NCBI GenBank assembly: GCA_011634665.1
Contig: WAEK01000004.1
Span: forward strand, 1,227,501-1,291,500
Direction: 5' to 3'
DNA length: 64,000 nt
DNA from: Mortierella sp. BCC40632
Taxonomy: Eukaryota; Mortierellomycota; Mortierellomycetes; Mortierellales; Mortierellaceae
In this document: piece after piece, positions 1 through 11,879 of the stretch
Layout: every line of letters begins with the position of its first letter
Position numbering within the stretch: the first letter of the stretch is position 1
Made by a program: the position numbers and the translations under genes
Notes under the pieces: generated by a model
What the model was told of the DNA's origin: nothing
Database searches by the model: none
What the model saw: the letters and a program-made list of their open reading frames with translations, nothing else

Positions 1-1693
1 GTGAGATGTGAGAAAGAGAGAGAGAGTATGAGAGTGGAGACAAAGAAACCCGCGAGGCCCAACAAGAATCCCATCATCAAGAAAAGAGCAAGAGCAACCA
101 ACTCGTCCACCATGCCGTGTGACGAGACAGAAAAAAAAAAAAAAAAAAGATGTTCCATGTGCAATTACTTGAACCCTGAACAAACTACTAGACCCAACAT
201 GGTCCTTTTTAAATCCGAGTTCCAGGGCCAGGCCCTGTGTGTCAGAGACAGATCCGAGATGGGTATGGTGTGGAATGGCTGAAGTACCCATGTGAATAAG
301 AGAGAGAAAGGCAACAAGCAAAAATGGCAAGGATCAATGTAGTTTGTTACAAGTTGGACAATACAAGACAGGAGTGAATGAGAGAGAGATAGAGATTAGT
401 GGAAGCGACCATGAGCAGCGGCGACAACAAGAGCAATGGCTACAGAAATGGCTACAGCCACGCAAGCAGAAAAGAGCACGAGTATCGGCGCTCGCGCGAG
501 CATCGACATGGCATCAAGTTATTGACTTGAGAAGGCGGGCGGTAGCTCAAATCTCGATGTATCTCGGGATGCAGGCAGGCAGAACAGAGTGTGTGTGAGA
601 GAGAGAGAGTGAGAGAGAGAGAGTGAGAGAGAGAGAGAGAGCAGGCAGTCAAGCAAGCAGGCAGAGAGTGTGCGTGAGAGATAGGTAGGTTGGTAGAGCA
701 AGGATTGAGCGAACTTGGGCAAGGCCGACAAAGCAGGTTAACGAGAAGAGCCAAAGAGCCAACTCGACGCATAAAAAAACATCTTCAATCTGGGTAGTAG
801 CATATTTTAAAAAAAAAAAAAAATATAATAAAATAAAAAACCAGCAGCAGTAGTAGTTGTAGCAACAACAACAGCAACAACAACAACAACAACAACAACA
901 GCAGCGCCATCTGCAGCAGAGGCTTGCCCCTCGGCATGCGAGAGAGAAGAGAGAAGAGAGAAGAGAGAGAGAGAGAGAGAGACGGACAGGCAAACAGACG
1001 GACAGACAGACGCGAACCACACACACACACAACACAGACCTGAAAGGAGAGACCAGAGAGAGAGAGAGAGAGAGGTGAAAAAGAGAAAGAGCTGTCCCTC
1101 TTTTTTCATCATCTTCCTTTTCTTTTTTTTCTTTTTTTTTCTCTTCTTCCTCTTTTTCTCCTTTTTTCCTCTTTTCTTTCATTGGACCAACAAAAGCATC
1201 TCTTTCTCTCTCTTTCTCTCTCTCTTTCTCTCTTTCTCTCTTTCTCTTGGTTCATTCATTTTCAAAACTTCTCTCCCATTCTCTCCTTCCCGCCTCATCC
1301 CTCCTTTCCTCTTCCCTGCCCGTGTCCCCTGCTCCATCTCTCTCTCTTTTTTTTTTTTCAAAATTTTTCAGCCAGACATCCAGCTCGATTCGGCTCACCT
1401 CCTCTCGCTGTCTCTTCCCGCTTCTTCTCCCCACCCACCACCAGGTCCACCTTCATTTCCCGGTCCTGGTTCCGTCCTCTTCTCTCTTTCTGTCCTAGTA
1501 CCATCGGTGATCCCGTGGCTCTCTTTATTTCCCGTCACCCGGTGCATTCCCGAGATTCGCATTCTTCTTCTTCTTCTTCTTCTTCTTCTTCTCCTTTCTT
1601 TTAATTCCTCCATTACTACTTCTTCTACTATTTACCCACTTTTACTATCGGGGTCATCCTATCCATCTGTCCCTGTCTGTGCAGCACAAAGCG

Positions 1694-1757
<64 letters not shown>

Positions 1758-1910
1758 CAGTCAGTCCTGCCCTGCCCTGTGTGGTCTGGTTTATTCTGTT
1801 CAGCCTTTTTTTTTTTTTTTTTTCTTCCCTGTCTCCATCGGTCGGTTCTCCTTTCCCAGCCTCTTGTCCCAATCCGCACACGCCTCCTCTTTTCTTTCTT
1901 TCCTTCTCTT

Positions 1911-1958
<48 letters not shown>

Positions 1959-2373
1959 CCTCTCACGCTTTTCCTCCTCCCCTAGCAACCACACCTACCC
2001 ACGCGTCCTGCCCTCCCTTGGCCTCTGGACTTGCCTCGTCCCTACAAGCACACACAACCACACCCGCTACCTGTCGCTTGCTCGCATTGACTGCAGCCCA
2101 TTCAAGCCAGCAGCGCCTTTTCTCCTTTGCTCTTTGCTCCCTCTCTCTCTCCCCTAGCTGTGCTCCTTGTCTCTCTTACTTTCTCTACCTCTCTCTCTCT
2201 CTCTCTTGCTATCTCTCTCTTTCCCATCTCTTTTGGTGTCTGCCGATCCTTTTACAGTCTCGCGCGTTCTCCTGCCTCCTATCTCCTCTTCCTCTTTCAC
2301 CCACTTCTCGTGAACGCCTGTCAGGACGATCGCCAACCTGGATCGCCTTACTCCCAGACGACGACTCAACAGA
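1..2373. repeat. Low-complexity upstream region of the F-box-like gene
   Basis: No convincing gene is visible. The left half is purine-rich with GA dinucleotide runs, a CAA/CAG tract near 864-905 and an A-run near 811-823. From about 1080 the plus strand becomes almost pure pyrimidine: a CTT run at 1561-1592, a long CT run at about 1693-1754 and another at about 1904-1964. This pyrimidine stretch leads directly to the start codon at 2374 and is probably promoter plus 5' leader. The long open frames across it encode only Ser/Leu/Phe runs and are a by-product of the CT repeats. Confidence 0.75.
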
Positions 2374-4626
2374 ATGGCGATAGATCGGCCTGACCTTTCT
2401 CAGTCCTTCTCTAGTCCTCATCTCACTCCTTCGGAAGAGCTCCAGCTCTCCCCCACGGTCGGTCCCAGTATTCCCAATGGTACCAACCATAGCGCTTCCT
2501 CCACAACCTCGAGCACAACGGGCCGGCCCGAAGATGAGCCAATCCTGTCCAAGTTTCTCCAGTATCGTGATGTCTTTACCATAATCCTCGGCTTCCTTGA
2601 TGTTGTCTCTCTCCTGGCCTTGTCCTCGACCAACACGCGGTTCCGACGCGAGATCCTAATGCCGATCACGCCCAATATGTGTTGTCTACACATCTTTCTC
2701 AAGCAGCGCACTGTTGTTTGTCCCATGGCCCAGTTCGAGGCCCTCAAGGACTTTATGACAAAGTACAGGAGCTTCAAACCTTACCACCTCCACTTTACTT
2801 ACAGCGAAACCTCGAGCCTGATGTCGCTTCAACCCGAGATCTCTGCTCCAATCTACAATAGCCGTGTCGACCCAACTTTCCTCCACCCTTCCTCCAGCCC
2901 GCTCTCTAGCTCGAACCTCTATGGCGTCAACCAGAGCATTAGTATCAATATTACTAGCACCAACAGCCTGTACCAGCATCACCACCCTATCCACCCAGAC
3001 TCACAGCCACTTTCGCCCAAGGAACTCCTTTCACAACAACAGTGGTCTGCTCAGCAACAGTCGACCCATCCATCCGATGAGAACCATTTACCAGAGTCTA
3101 CGGGATTCTCAAATTCTTTATCCTCTTCATCAGTACCTGGCTCAACCTCTGCTGCTGCTGCTGCTGCTGCTGCCGCCGCTGCCGCCGCTGCTGCTGTTGC
3201 CGCTGCTTCTGCTAATGCCACTACAGCTTCCTCGACCTCTGTGCTGACAGGTGCAGCATCAACTCCATCTAGTATCCCTCAAAATGACCAGAATACGGTT
3301 TCGACACCAGCAACACCCGTCCCTGCAGGCATCCGGACCACGCTCCGTCAAGAGATCAGTCCCGGAGGTCGATCACAGGACTATTCACTAGAAGGCTTGA
3401 CAGAGATCACAGCTGGATCAAGCGCCTCTTCCTCAAGCTCGCCACAGTTCAGTACCAGTCGCCCTGCAGGACACACCAATTCTTTCCGGATCATGAGCCA
3501 TCGTCAAAACACTGTTGTCGACACGAGCCTGCATATCAACGGAAACAGAGCCAGCGCCAGTATCAGCAACGGCTGCAGTAGTAGCAGTAGCAGTAGTAGC
3601 AGCAATGTCAGCATTTCAGAGCCAATGACAGTCCAATCCAACTCTTCCTCCTCGACAGCATCGCCATCATCCATGACAGCACATGGCCTGCATGGCTTTG
3701 AGCTCTCGTATTGGCAAAAGTTTGCTCTGAACGAGCTCTTTATGCGACTACTCCCTTTCCTGCGCACGTTGACAATTAGTCGGACAGACAAGCCCTCGCG
3801 TTTGACAAAGGACACGGATCCTTCGGGCACGGAGCTTGCGGCAGGAGTGTGTTTCTTCCTTGCAAGGTGCTTCAACGTCATGCACGATATGCCCGACACT
3901 GCACTCGAGTCGGTCCTGTGGATGGATGTGAGCTCTAAGGATGTGGTTTTGTTGATTACCATGATCGACCTCAGGGACATTATGGTGGATGATCGCTACT
4001 GGAAGCGAGGCTTCTGGACCGTCAATCGCCCCAACCGCGCACGAATGGTCAATGGAGGGGACAACGCCGTCCAAGGCCCAGCGGAGGATGAAGACGATTA
4101 CGACTGGGAGGGCTTTTATTACCTCATCAATCAGGAGGGACTTGACAGGAAGAGTCAGACGGCTGACTATCCTTTTGCATACTCACACAGCAACTATCAT
4201 CAGTCCAGACTGTTGACCGGTTCCTCAGCAGCCTCGTCATCGATAGCAGTAGCCTCGTCAGTAGCATCGGGATCATCCTCGGCATGGAGGGTGTCGGGCT
4301 CAGAGTCATATTCGGGAATGGGCTCTGATGGCGTCACCCGGTCATCAGCGTCGTCGATCAACGGTGATTATAGCGGATATACACGGACGCGAAAACTGTC
4401 ACGGTCCTTGTACCGACCTGCGCCCTGGCAAGGCTTTGGAGACGATGTTTCTGAAAGCGGTCTCGTGACCGCTGCAGAAGCATCAACGCGACCACAGCTC
4501 CACCCAGCACTAGAGTTATTTGAGTTGTTGAAACCCGACATTGAAGAGGCTTCGGCTGCTGCTCGGGTCCTGGGCACGGGTCGGACGGTCGAGTCTCGCA
4601 CCAATGATCGCTGGATGCTCCCCTAA
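2374..4626 (+). CDS. F-box-like low-complexity protein, 750 aa
   Basis: Single-exon reading frame. Residues about 55-100 (around LQYRDVFTIILGFLDVVSLL, ending near TRFRREIL) have the spacing of an F-box: hydrophobic helix, a second L-rich helix, then an FR pair, so a role as an SCF ubiquitin-ligase adaptor is possible but not proven. Then come about 350 residues of Ser/Thr/Ala/Gln-rich disorder, including an alanine run of about 15 near 3151-3195 and serine runs. A conserved-looking folded segment follows (about 445-600) with FALNELFMRLLPFLRTL and a WEGFYYL motif. The start at 2374 is chosen because the upstream frame is CT-repeat translation and the F-box-like part follows soon after. No known family was recognised for the C-terminal half. 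It could instead be a lineage-specific protein that only resembles an F-box. Confidence 0.75.
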   Translation: MAIDRPDLSQSFSSPHLTPSEELQLSPTVGPSIPNGTNHSASSTTSSTTGRPEDEPILSKFLQYRDVFTIILGFLDVVSLLALSSTNTRFRREILMPITPNMCCLHIFLKQRTVVCPMAQFEALKDFMTKYRSFKPYHLHFTYSETSSLMSLQPEISAPIYNSRVDPTFLHPSSSPLSSSNLYGVNQSISINITSTNSLYQHHHPIHPDSQPLSPKELLSQQQWSAQQQSTHPSDENHLPESTGFSNSLSSSSVPGSTSAAAAAAAAAAAAAAAVAAASANATTASSTSVLTGAASTPSSIPQNDQNTVSTPATPVPAGIRTTLRQEISPGGRSQDYSLEGLTEITAGSSASSSSSPQFSTSRPAGHTNSFRIMSHRQNTVVDTSLHINGNRASASISNGCSSSSSSSSSNVSISEPMTVQSNSSSSTASPSSMTAHGLHGFELSYWQKFALNELFMRLLPFLRTLTISRTDKPSRLTKDTDPSGTELAAGVCFFLARCFNVMHDMPDTALESVLWMDVSSKDVVLLITMIDLRDIMVDDRYWKRGFWTVNRPNRARMVNGGDNAVQGPAEDEDDYDWEGFYYLINQEGLDRKSQTADYPFAYSHSNYHQSRLLTGSSAASSSIAVASSVASGSSSAWRVSGSESYSGMGSDGVTRSSASSINGDYSGYTRTRKLSRSLYRPAPWQGFGDDVSESGLVTAAEASTRPQLHPALELFELLKPDIEEASAAARVLGTGRTVESRTNDRWMLP

Positions 4627-5278
4627 GCTCTGGCTCAACTTGTCCTGTCATTGTAGGAAAAAAAAAGAAAAAGAAAAAGAAAAAGAAAGAAAAGCGAGAG
4701 TTGAATGCTTGGAGCCATGTCTAAGAGTAGTTAATCTTCCTCCCCCTCCCTTCTCCCTCCTGGAAGAAAGAAAAAAGAGAGAAAGAGGGACCTTTAGAGA
4801 AGGAAAAAATGGATATCCTGTTTATTATTATTATTTTTTTTTTTTTTTTTTTTTTAGTGACTTTGTCGACCCATTCATCATCGCCACACTGCATCCCACC
4901 ACACACTTTCTCACTCTCTCCACCAGCCCACCTACCTGTCTACCTACCTTTCTTTCCATTTTATTTATTTTTTATTTTTTATTTTTTTTTTTTCTCTTTT
5001 CCTTTCCAAGACCAACAAAAAGTATAATCGTTTTGACCAAGTAATCCCCTTTTTTTTTTTTTTTTGATTACAATGTATTTTATTTACAGCCCCATGAAAA
5101 AAAAAAATTTAATCTTTTTTTTTTCCTTTCCCAGCTCCTGGATTAGTTGATTGGATAAGTAATTTACATATCCTCTTTTCCTCCCCATCGTCCCACGGAA
5201 AACTCGTGTTTTTTTTTTCCACATCGCATCCATCCACGCCCACCTCATTTCTCTCTCTCTTATCGTTTCATTGTCTTT

Positions 5279-5310
<32 letters not shown>

Positions 5311-5510
5311 GAAACGCTCCAAGGGGTTTGCCCAGACTTTTTTGCGCACTCTACCCATGAAATGCGGATCCTTTTTCTGATTGGCACATAATACCCTTCT
5401 CCTTCCCCCCCACACACACACACACACACATCTTTCACTCACCAGTAGATTCAGATTTACCTGGGATTTTTTTTTTTTTTTTTTTTTGCATGCAAGGCAC
5501 GCATACACAC

Positions 5511-5548
<38 letters not shown>

Positions 5549-6594
5549 AATGCGTTGTGAATGCGCGTGTACAAACTCTTTGGCTCAAAAAGATTGTCCG
5601 TGCACCTTTTTTCCCTTTTGGCTAATTTTTCTCCCTTCCTTCCTTCCTTCCTTCCCAAGCAAATAATCGCCGCCTCGTGCTCTTTGGGAAGCTGAAGGAG
5701 GGGTGGGAGGAGGAGGAGGAGGAGGAGGAGGAGGAGGAGAAGGGGCGAGACGGGGCAGCGGCGTGGAGCGGGGAAAGCGGGGCGGGGCGGGAGGAAAGAG
5801 TTGTTCCCCTCCTCCTCCACTCATACTTTCTGGTTTTTTTTTAAAAAAAAAAAAAAAAAAAGCCTTCAACACCAATCCAAAGATGCATATTGCTCGTGTC
5901 TCCCGAAGATGAACTCCTTTCTCTTCCAAGGAGGGGAGAAAGGGGATCCTTTTATTTTTTTCCTTCCTTACATATTATCCAATAACCAAACTGATTTATA
6001 TCTTTTATCCCATTCTCCTCTCTTTTGTCTCTCTCCTCTCTCTCTCTCTCTTTCTCTCTCTCTCCTCTACCTTTCTCCCCTACCCCTTCGTTATGCCCCA
6101 GCACCGGACCAGAAAGTAGGAGAAGGCATAAAAAAAAAAAAAAAAAAAGGAGGAGAAGAGGACTGAGAACGAGACCAAGAACCTATCTTGGGTGGATCGA
6201 CAATGTCCATGAATAGAATGGAGAGCGGAATGGGCCCTGAAGGGGGGGAGGAAAGGGAGACGAGGAGGAAGAGGAGGAGGAGGGAAAGGGAAAGGAGAGG
6301 AGATTTTATGGTAAATACCCCAGTAGGCATGTATCTCGCATGTATCCTCTGTATTATGCTCTGCAAAGAATAATGCGCTTTTTTTTTTTTTTTTTTTTTT
6401 TTTGACTTGACTTGACTTGACTTGACTTGACCTATTTGATAGAATTGAATACTTGGCATGATGGAAACAGGTGGTGGGACCCAAGGAGAGGTTGTTTGCA
6501 GAAAAGAGGAGATATCCAAAAAAAAAAAAAAAAAATCATTGTCTTAGGGACCGAGACCAGGCCGAGGGAGTGGGATCCACTTGCAGCCTTTCTT

Positions 6595-6640
<46 letters not shown>

Positions 6641-6929
6641 TTTTTTCTCTTTCATGCATAATTCTAGACCCGTCTCTATCCTATCTTTTGTAGTCTAGCA
6701 GCAATGCCAGTTCTCTCTCTCTCTTTCATTTTCTTTTCTTTTTTTTTATCAGACTAAAAACCACATTCGGCCAAATTGCTTCTGCAATCGTATTTTTATT
6801 CTTTCTTTCTTTCTTTCTTTTCTTCTTTATCCTTTCAGTCAGATTCTGGGCTCTGTATGAACTAGTTTCACTGGTTCATCTTGTCCAACCAGATGTATGA
6901 AAATAAATAAGAAAAAATAGACACTGATT
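4627..6929. repeat. Intergenic low-complexity DNA between convergent genes
   Basis: No gene is supported. The stretch holds many A and T homopolymers of 15-30 bases (for example near 5282-5310, 5513-5545 and 6380-6402), a CA run near 5411-5429, a GGA run near 5706-5740, a pentanucleotide CTTGA tandem at about 6403-6432 and a CT run near 6599-6636. It lies between the 3' ends of the F-box-like gene and the minus-strand 14-3-3-like gene, so long 3' UTRs may occupy part of it. Confidence 0.7.
6403..6432. repeat. CTTGA pentanucleotide tandem
   Basis: Six or so copies of the five-base unit TGACT/CTTGA directly follow a T-run of about 23 bases in the intergenic DNA between two convergent genes. 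Confidence 0.85.
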
Positions 6930-7804
6930 CTACTCTTCCAAGGCCAAACGCTCAGCTTTTTGTTCATATTCATCCGCATTGATCTTCAGACTCAACACAG
7001 TCGCTTCCTCGTCCTTTGTAATCGCCAATGTCGTCGTCGTTGTTGTTGTCGCTGTCGCCGATGTAACGGTCGTTTTTTGATCCATCGACAAGGCCTCTCG
7101 AGCAATATCGCATGCATCCTTGGGTTGATTCATTACATTGGAACAGAAACTGGAATAACCCAAAGCAATTTCAAGACGAAGTTGAGTGGATGTGTTGGTA
7201 GGGTTGGCTTCTGTAGAGGCATATTCGTAAAGTTTATAGGCTGCCAACGCGGCTTGGTCACGTTCTTTGCCGTTGGAGTTGGAGGCGATTTGATGACAGT
7301 TCTTGGCTTTGCTATTTAGAGAGAGAGAGAGAGAGGAATGGGGAGAGGTTCCAGATGCGAAAGCATTGTCCCCCCAAAGTTGATACTGTTAAAAAGAAGA
7401 AGAAGAAAAAGAAAAAGAAGAATAAGAAAAGAAAAAAAAAGTCAAGGAATGAAGAGCAAAAGAACGATCCAATTCGCGTGAATCAAAAGAAAAGAACCCA
7501 CTTACTTGAACAAATATCTTACTGCTTCTTCATTGGTAGAAGAAGACCTTTCAAAGACGGTTGTATCCATGGTTGTCTTTTTTTTTGTCCATGGCGAGTT
7601 TGTTGTCAATTAGCATGAATGCTTCTGGTTAGAAGAAGAAGAAGAAAAAAGATAACCCAGTAGAGACATTCCTAATTCCTTTTTTTCTTTTCTTTCTTTC
7701 TTGTCAAAAAATCTCACCTTTAGATTGACAACAATCTCTATTAAGGTACCCGCCACCCCCCAAAGTTTACATAGGAGGCCCAGTAGATAGACATCAAATT
7801 TCAT
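6930..7804 (-). CDS. Divergent 14-3-3-like protein (3' exons; 5' part uncertain)
   Basis: Three exons fit together in phase on the minus strand: about 7804-7718, 7576-7506 and 7311-6930. The product ends with a 14-3-3-like helical block. EEAVRYLFNKAKN aligns with the family's YYRYLAE segment and keeps Arg-Tyr of the phosphopeptide pocket. AALAAYKLYEYAS matches helix F. RLEIALGYSSFCSNVMNQP matches the [20 protein letters not shown] segment, but the usual Asn is Gly. DACDIAREAL matches the following helix. The last helix (LSLKINADEYEQKAERL) is poorly conserved and a Thr/Ala-rich insert precedes it. 14-3-3 proteins are phospho-Ser/Thr adaptors. Helix A-D candidates lie farther upstream to about 8498, but only if a frameshift or unusual splice is allowed (see findings). 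It may be a fast-evolving paralogue or a decaying gene. Confidence 0.55.
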
Positions 7805-8233
7805 GGTACGGCAAGACGAGATTTTTTTTTTTTTTTAAAAAAGGGAGGACAGGGACAGTCAGCAACTCTCTTCTTTTCAGGGGAGGGGGGGGGGGGTTAT
7901 TGGACACTTTCCATTTCTTTCAAAAGTGACACTCGGAAAAAAAAAAGAAAGAAAGAAAGAAAGAAAGAAAAAAAAAAGAAATACTTGCCATTGTAGCGGT
8001 CTTGGTGTAGGGTCAACATGGTTTGCCGTCAGTTTCTTTCGTCGGGGTATATAGGCTCCGTTTAGGGAAAATGTCTACCGGAAGGAAAATAACGATGTTG
8101 CTGTGGTTAGATTGTGAGAAGAGAGAGAGAGAGAGAAAGGTGTTCTTAGGATAGGTAGTGCTTGTCGTGGAATTGCAGTCGAAGAAAGCTTCCATGGTTC
8201 CCCAAAGTAGTTTCTTTTTTCTTTTTAGTAGCT

Positions 8234-8271
<38 letters not shown>

Positions 8272-9385
8272 TTCGTGTTCCTGTCGCCTCGTTAGATATC
8301 AAGGAACAAAAAAATCCTGAAACTTGACGAGTTGCTTTTTGTGATATGCAATTGGAGAAGCGCGTCTGCTTGAGGTGGAAGTGTTCGAAAAATAAAGAGC
8401 CAACTTTGCTCTGCCTCTCGTCAATGACCTCTTCTTAGATGGGCCGAATATTCCTTGATAGTGGCAAGGTTTACAAAATAGAAAGTGTGGACAATCATTA
8501 CGTGCTGGCAGATTGCGCGTCGTACCCTGTAATAAAGAGAAGAAGAAAAAGAAAGAAAGAAAGAAAGAGATAAAGCGAGACCTACTGTGTCTGTTGATGG
8601 TCTGAAAATGAAGAGAAAGAGAAATGGGGTGCGGTCTAGAGAGGAGAAGTAAAGAACGAAAAGGTCCTGTGGTCGTGAGAAAAGAGTTCATGGGAGGGCT
8701 TGGTGGTGTTCAAAGAGTGAGTGGCTTGTCAACCTCCTCCTCGTGAATCGCACTGGTAACGCATGGTCCTCCCGGTCAAGCAACACTCGCGTGGATGAAA
8801 GCATCATGCGACCAACCTGACCGATTAAAGTGGCTCCTTCAGGCAGGAAAAAAAAAAAAGGCAGATATGAGTTACTGTCCTTCCCTTTCAAGCCACATCA
8901 AGGCACGCGTCTTGGACGCGTTGAGCCCAGATCCTTGCCAATCGAGATAAACTCATTCCAGGACGAACAAGGCAAAGAAGCTAGAGCTAGTAAACACCTT
9001 TTCTCACTCTCAATCGGAGGCCCCCAGGAGAGGATGCTGCAGACCGGTTTTTCCCCTTTCTGGCTACTCTCTCTCCAGGACACATTCTATTACCAAGAAC
9101 ACTGCTCCCACCGCAGAATTGAATGTCAGACACAGAGTTCTGGGACCACGAATCAATGGCGCGTCGCACAAAAAGTCAAGTTTTGACCGAACAGTGGAGC
9201 ACAGTGGAGCACAACATGAAAAAATCACAGCGCCCATGGGCCAGCCGAGAGTGAGAGCGAAGCGGGGTGTTTTTTGTTGTTGCGGTGGTGGTGGTAGTGG
9301 TTCGGTCGGGATGAGCCATCCTTGATGGCACTTCATCTCATTTCGTTCTTCATCTCCATCACCAAGCTACTCTCATCCCATCCAG
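7805..9385. other. Region between divergent 14-3-3-like and carotenoid oxygenase genes
   Basis: About 7805-8500 probably holds the ill-defined 5' exons of the minus-strand 14-3-3-like gene. It contains an A-run of about 34 bases at 8235-8268, a G-run near 7881-7896 and GAAA repeats near 7946-7970. 8500-9385 shows no supported gene and should contain the promoters of both divergently transcribed genes. The open frames here are short and have no recognisable protein content. Confidence 0.5.
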
Positions 9386-11879
9386 ATGACACTCTCTGAG
9401 GTCGAGAGCCAACAAGCACGGTCCAAGTCCGAGAGCAGCAGTAGCACTGTTGCTGCTGCTGCCACTACTACGACGGCTACTACCAGCCAATCACCAAGGC
9501 TTTCACATGTTCCTCCGGATGTCCGAGTCAAGCCCGAGAAGCGGACCAAGGCCCATGCTCATCCTTATCTCCAAGGCAACTTTTATCCAGTCTTTGAAGA
9601 GACTATAGGAGAGGAAGGGATTGAATGCGAGGTCATTGGTACTATTCCCGAGTCTCTTCGTGGATCCCAGTATATCCGAACAGGTCCCAACACTCTTCAT
9701 ATCCCCGAAGAGCAGTTTGCACACCACTTTTTCGATGGTGATGGTATGACCTCTCTTTTCTTTTGCTTTTTTTCTTCTTCTTCAACTTGACTTGACCTTG
9801 TTGCTTTTTCCTCTACTCTCCTGGGACTGGGTCTTTTCTTGTTTTCTTAATTACATTTCTATCTCTTTCTTTCTTTCTCTTTCTCTCTCCTTCACTCTAT
9901 CACAGGAATGCTTCATGGAGTCTACTTTCAGTCAGACTCAAAGAAGGACCCTACCAACAAAAACTCTTCTATCCAACCCCGTTACATGAACCGCTATGTC
10001 CGGAGCGAGGCCTTCAAAAAGGGCAACAAACATGGACCGATCCTCATGTCCATTGGTCTCTTCATGAACGGTGGACGTTCACTTTGGCGAGTCATCCGAG
10101 AATCTACTTCTCATCTTGTCAAGGCCTCCCTTTACCGTTTTTCGAATGTTGCGAATGGTAATACGGCATTGGCCTTTCTTGGGTCTAGACTCTTGGCACT
10201 TCAGGAAGCGGGTGTGCCTTGGGAAATGACTGTGCCCGCATTGGAGACTGTGGGTGAATACTACTTTGAGGAAGAAGGAAAGAAACGAAAATCCAAACTT
10301 ATTCCGATTCCCAACTCGGAAGCTTGCACTGCTCATCCAAAGGTATATTCTTTATTGTATCTTTTTTTTTTTTTTTTGAAGGGAGAAGGGAGAAAGAAAG
10401 AGGAAAAAAAAAAAAAAAAATTGGTGGCAACAAAAAAAGGCATCCTTCTCTCCATCTTTTGACAAATACTCTAAAAAACATCAAATCTTGAAATTATAGG
10501 TCGATCCCAAGAATGGAGATGTTGTTTATTTCTCCTGGCGTTTGTTCAAGCCCTATGCCTTTTATGGTGTCATCTCTGCGGATGGAAAGAGAAAAGTTTG
10601 GGAACAACCTATCCCAGGATTCAAAAGAGCTACCATGAGCCATGATTTTGCCATTACCGAAACTCACTCCATGTAAGATACTCTTTCATTGAAAGCTCGA
10701 GAACAAAGAAAAAGTCTTTATCTCTCTTTCTCTCTCGCAGGCTGTGTGTGTGTGTGCTCTACTCTCAAATCAACTCACTCACTTAAAACCTGCTGCGCAA
10801 CCTTTTTCTGCCTTTGGTTTAGTATCATGGACCTTAACTATGCGATGGATCCCATCAAAAACACAAAGCAAGGGAAACCACTCGTCTCTTTTGATGCCAC
10901 AGCACCTGCTCGGTTCGCCATCATTCCTCGATATTTCAATCCCAAAAAGGACAAAGTCCTCTGGTTCGAAACTCAATCCTGTCATATCTTTCATACAGCC
11001 AATGCCTGGGATGAAAAGGACAAGGATGGAAACATTATTGCTATTTGTATGGTTGCTTGTCGATCCGAACGGTTTGTGACCGATATCAATCTCTGGGTAC
11101 CAACAGGGCCGGATCATTATGGAGGAGGAAAGACAAAAGAAGAATTTGCAAAGTCCTATGTCCGTCCTGGAGATGGAGATTATGCACACCAGGACCCGGA
11201 TGCAACCTACTTGACCTTGTTCCGATTTGATCTTCAAACAATGGAAACACGTTTGATTACTTTGACCTCAACTCTGGCGGAATTTCCGGTGGTCAATATG
11301 AATTGGTTGACTCGTCCTGATTTACGATACGTTTATATCTCCATTGGAGAGACACCCACTCCAGGCGTTGGATTCAAAACCGTGGGGATCATCAAGGTAG
11401 ACATCCGTGCCGTCCTGGAGAAACAACAAGAACTTTTGGCCCAGGGACTACTCCAAAAAGGAAAAGGTGTTGGCGAATGGGAAATTGGTTCCGAGACCCT
11501 TCAACAACTGGACGAGACGGCTCATAAGCGATGTTTCTTTGGGCCCAAGATCTATGGTAGTGAAGCCTTGTTTGTGCCCAATACGATTGCCTTGGAAGAT
11601 GGGACAGAAGGAGAACTGGCTGAAGATGATGGATTGGTCCTTGTCTATGTCTATGACGAGAACCAGATCCAGGAAGACATGATCGTGGATCCGGAGCACC
11701 AAGTGACCGAGTTGTGGATTTATGATGCCAAAAAGTTGGACCTGAAGGTGGATCCTGTGGCCAAAATCCGGATACCACGTCGAATTCCTTATGGATTCCA
11801 TGGATTATTGGTGACCAAAGAGCAGATTGAAGAAAACAGGGCATTGGCAGCACGTCGTTCAACACCCATAGCTGTTTGA
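9386..11879 (+). CDS. Carotenoid oxygenase (carotenoid/stilbene cleavage dioxygenase family), 674 aa
   Basis: Four exons: 9386-9743, 9906-10342, 10500-10672 and 10823-11879, with GT-AG introns and a consistent frame. The family comprises non-haem Fe(II) dioxygenases that cleave carotenoids, apocarotenoids or stilbenes at a double bond. All four expected iron-binding histidines can be placed: about H263 (AHPKVDP, at the exon 2/3 border), H313 (MSHDFAITE), H380 (CHIFHTANAWDE) and H649 (YGFHGLL). The early signature QYIRTGPN and FFDGDGMLHG is also present. The N-terminus is a Ser/Thr/Ala-rich stretch of about 45 residues with no clear signal peptide, so the enzyme is probably cytosolic. In Mucoromycota such enzymes can feed apocarotenoid (trisporoid-type) signalling; whether this one does is inference. 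An in-frame stop just into intron 1 and polypyrimidine acceptors support the exon borders. Confidence 0.92.

Noticed and set aside
1075..2383. Long overlapping open frames on both strands in the upstream region
   Set aside because: They translate CT/GA microsatellites into Ser-Leu-Phe or Arg-Glu runs. They overlap each other in several frames and show no domain.
5700..8000. CRISPR-like array suggested by regularly spaced repeats and homopolymers
   Set aside because: The repeats are simple-sequence tracts without a constant 25-40 bp repeat and unique spacers, and the genome is eukaryotic.
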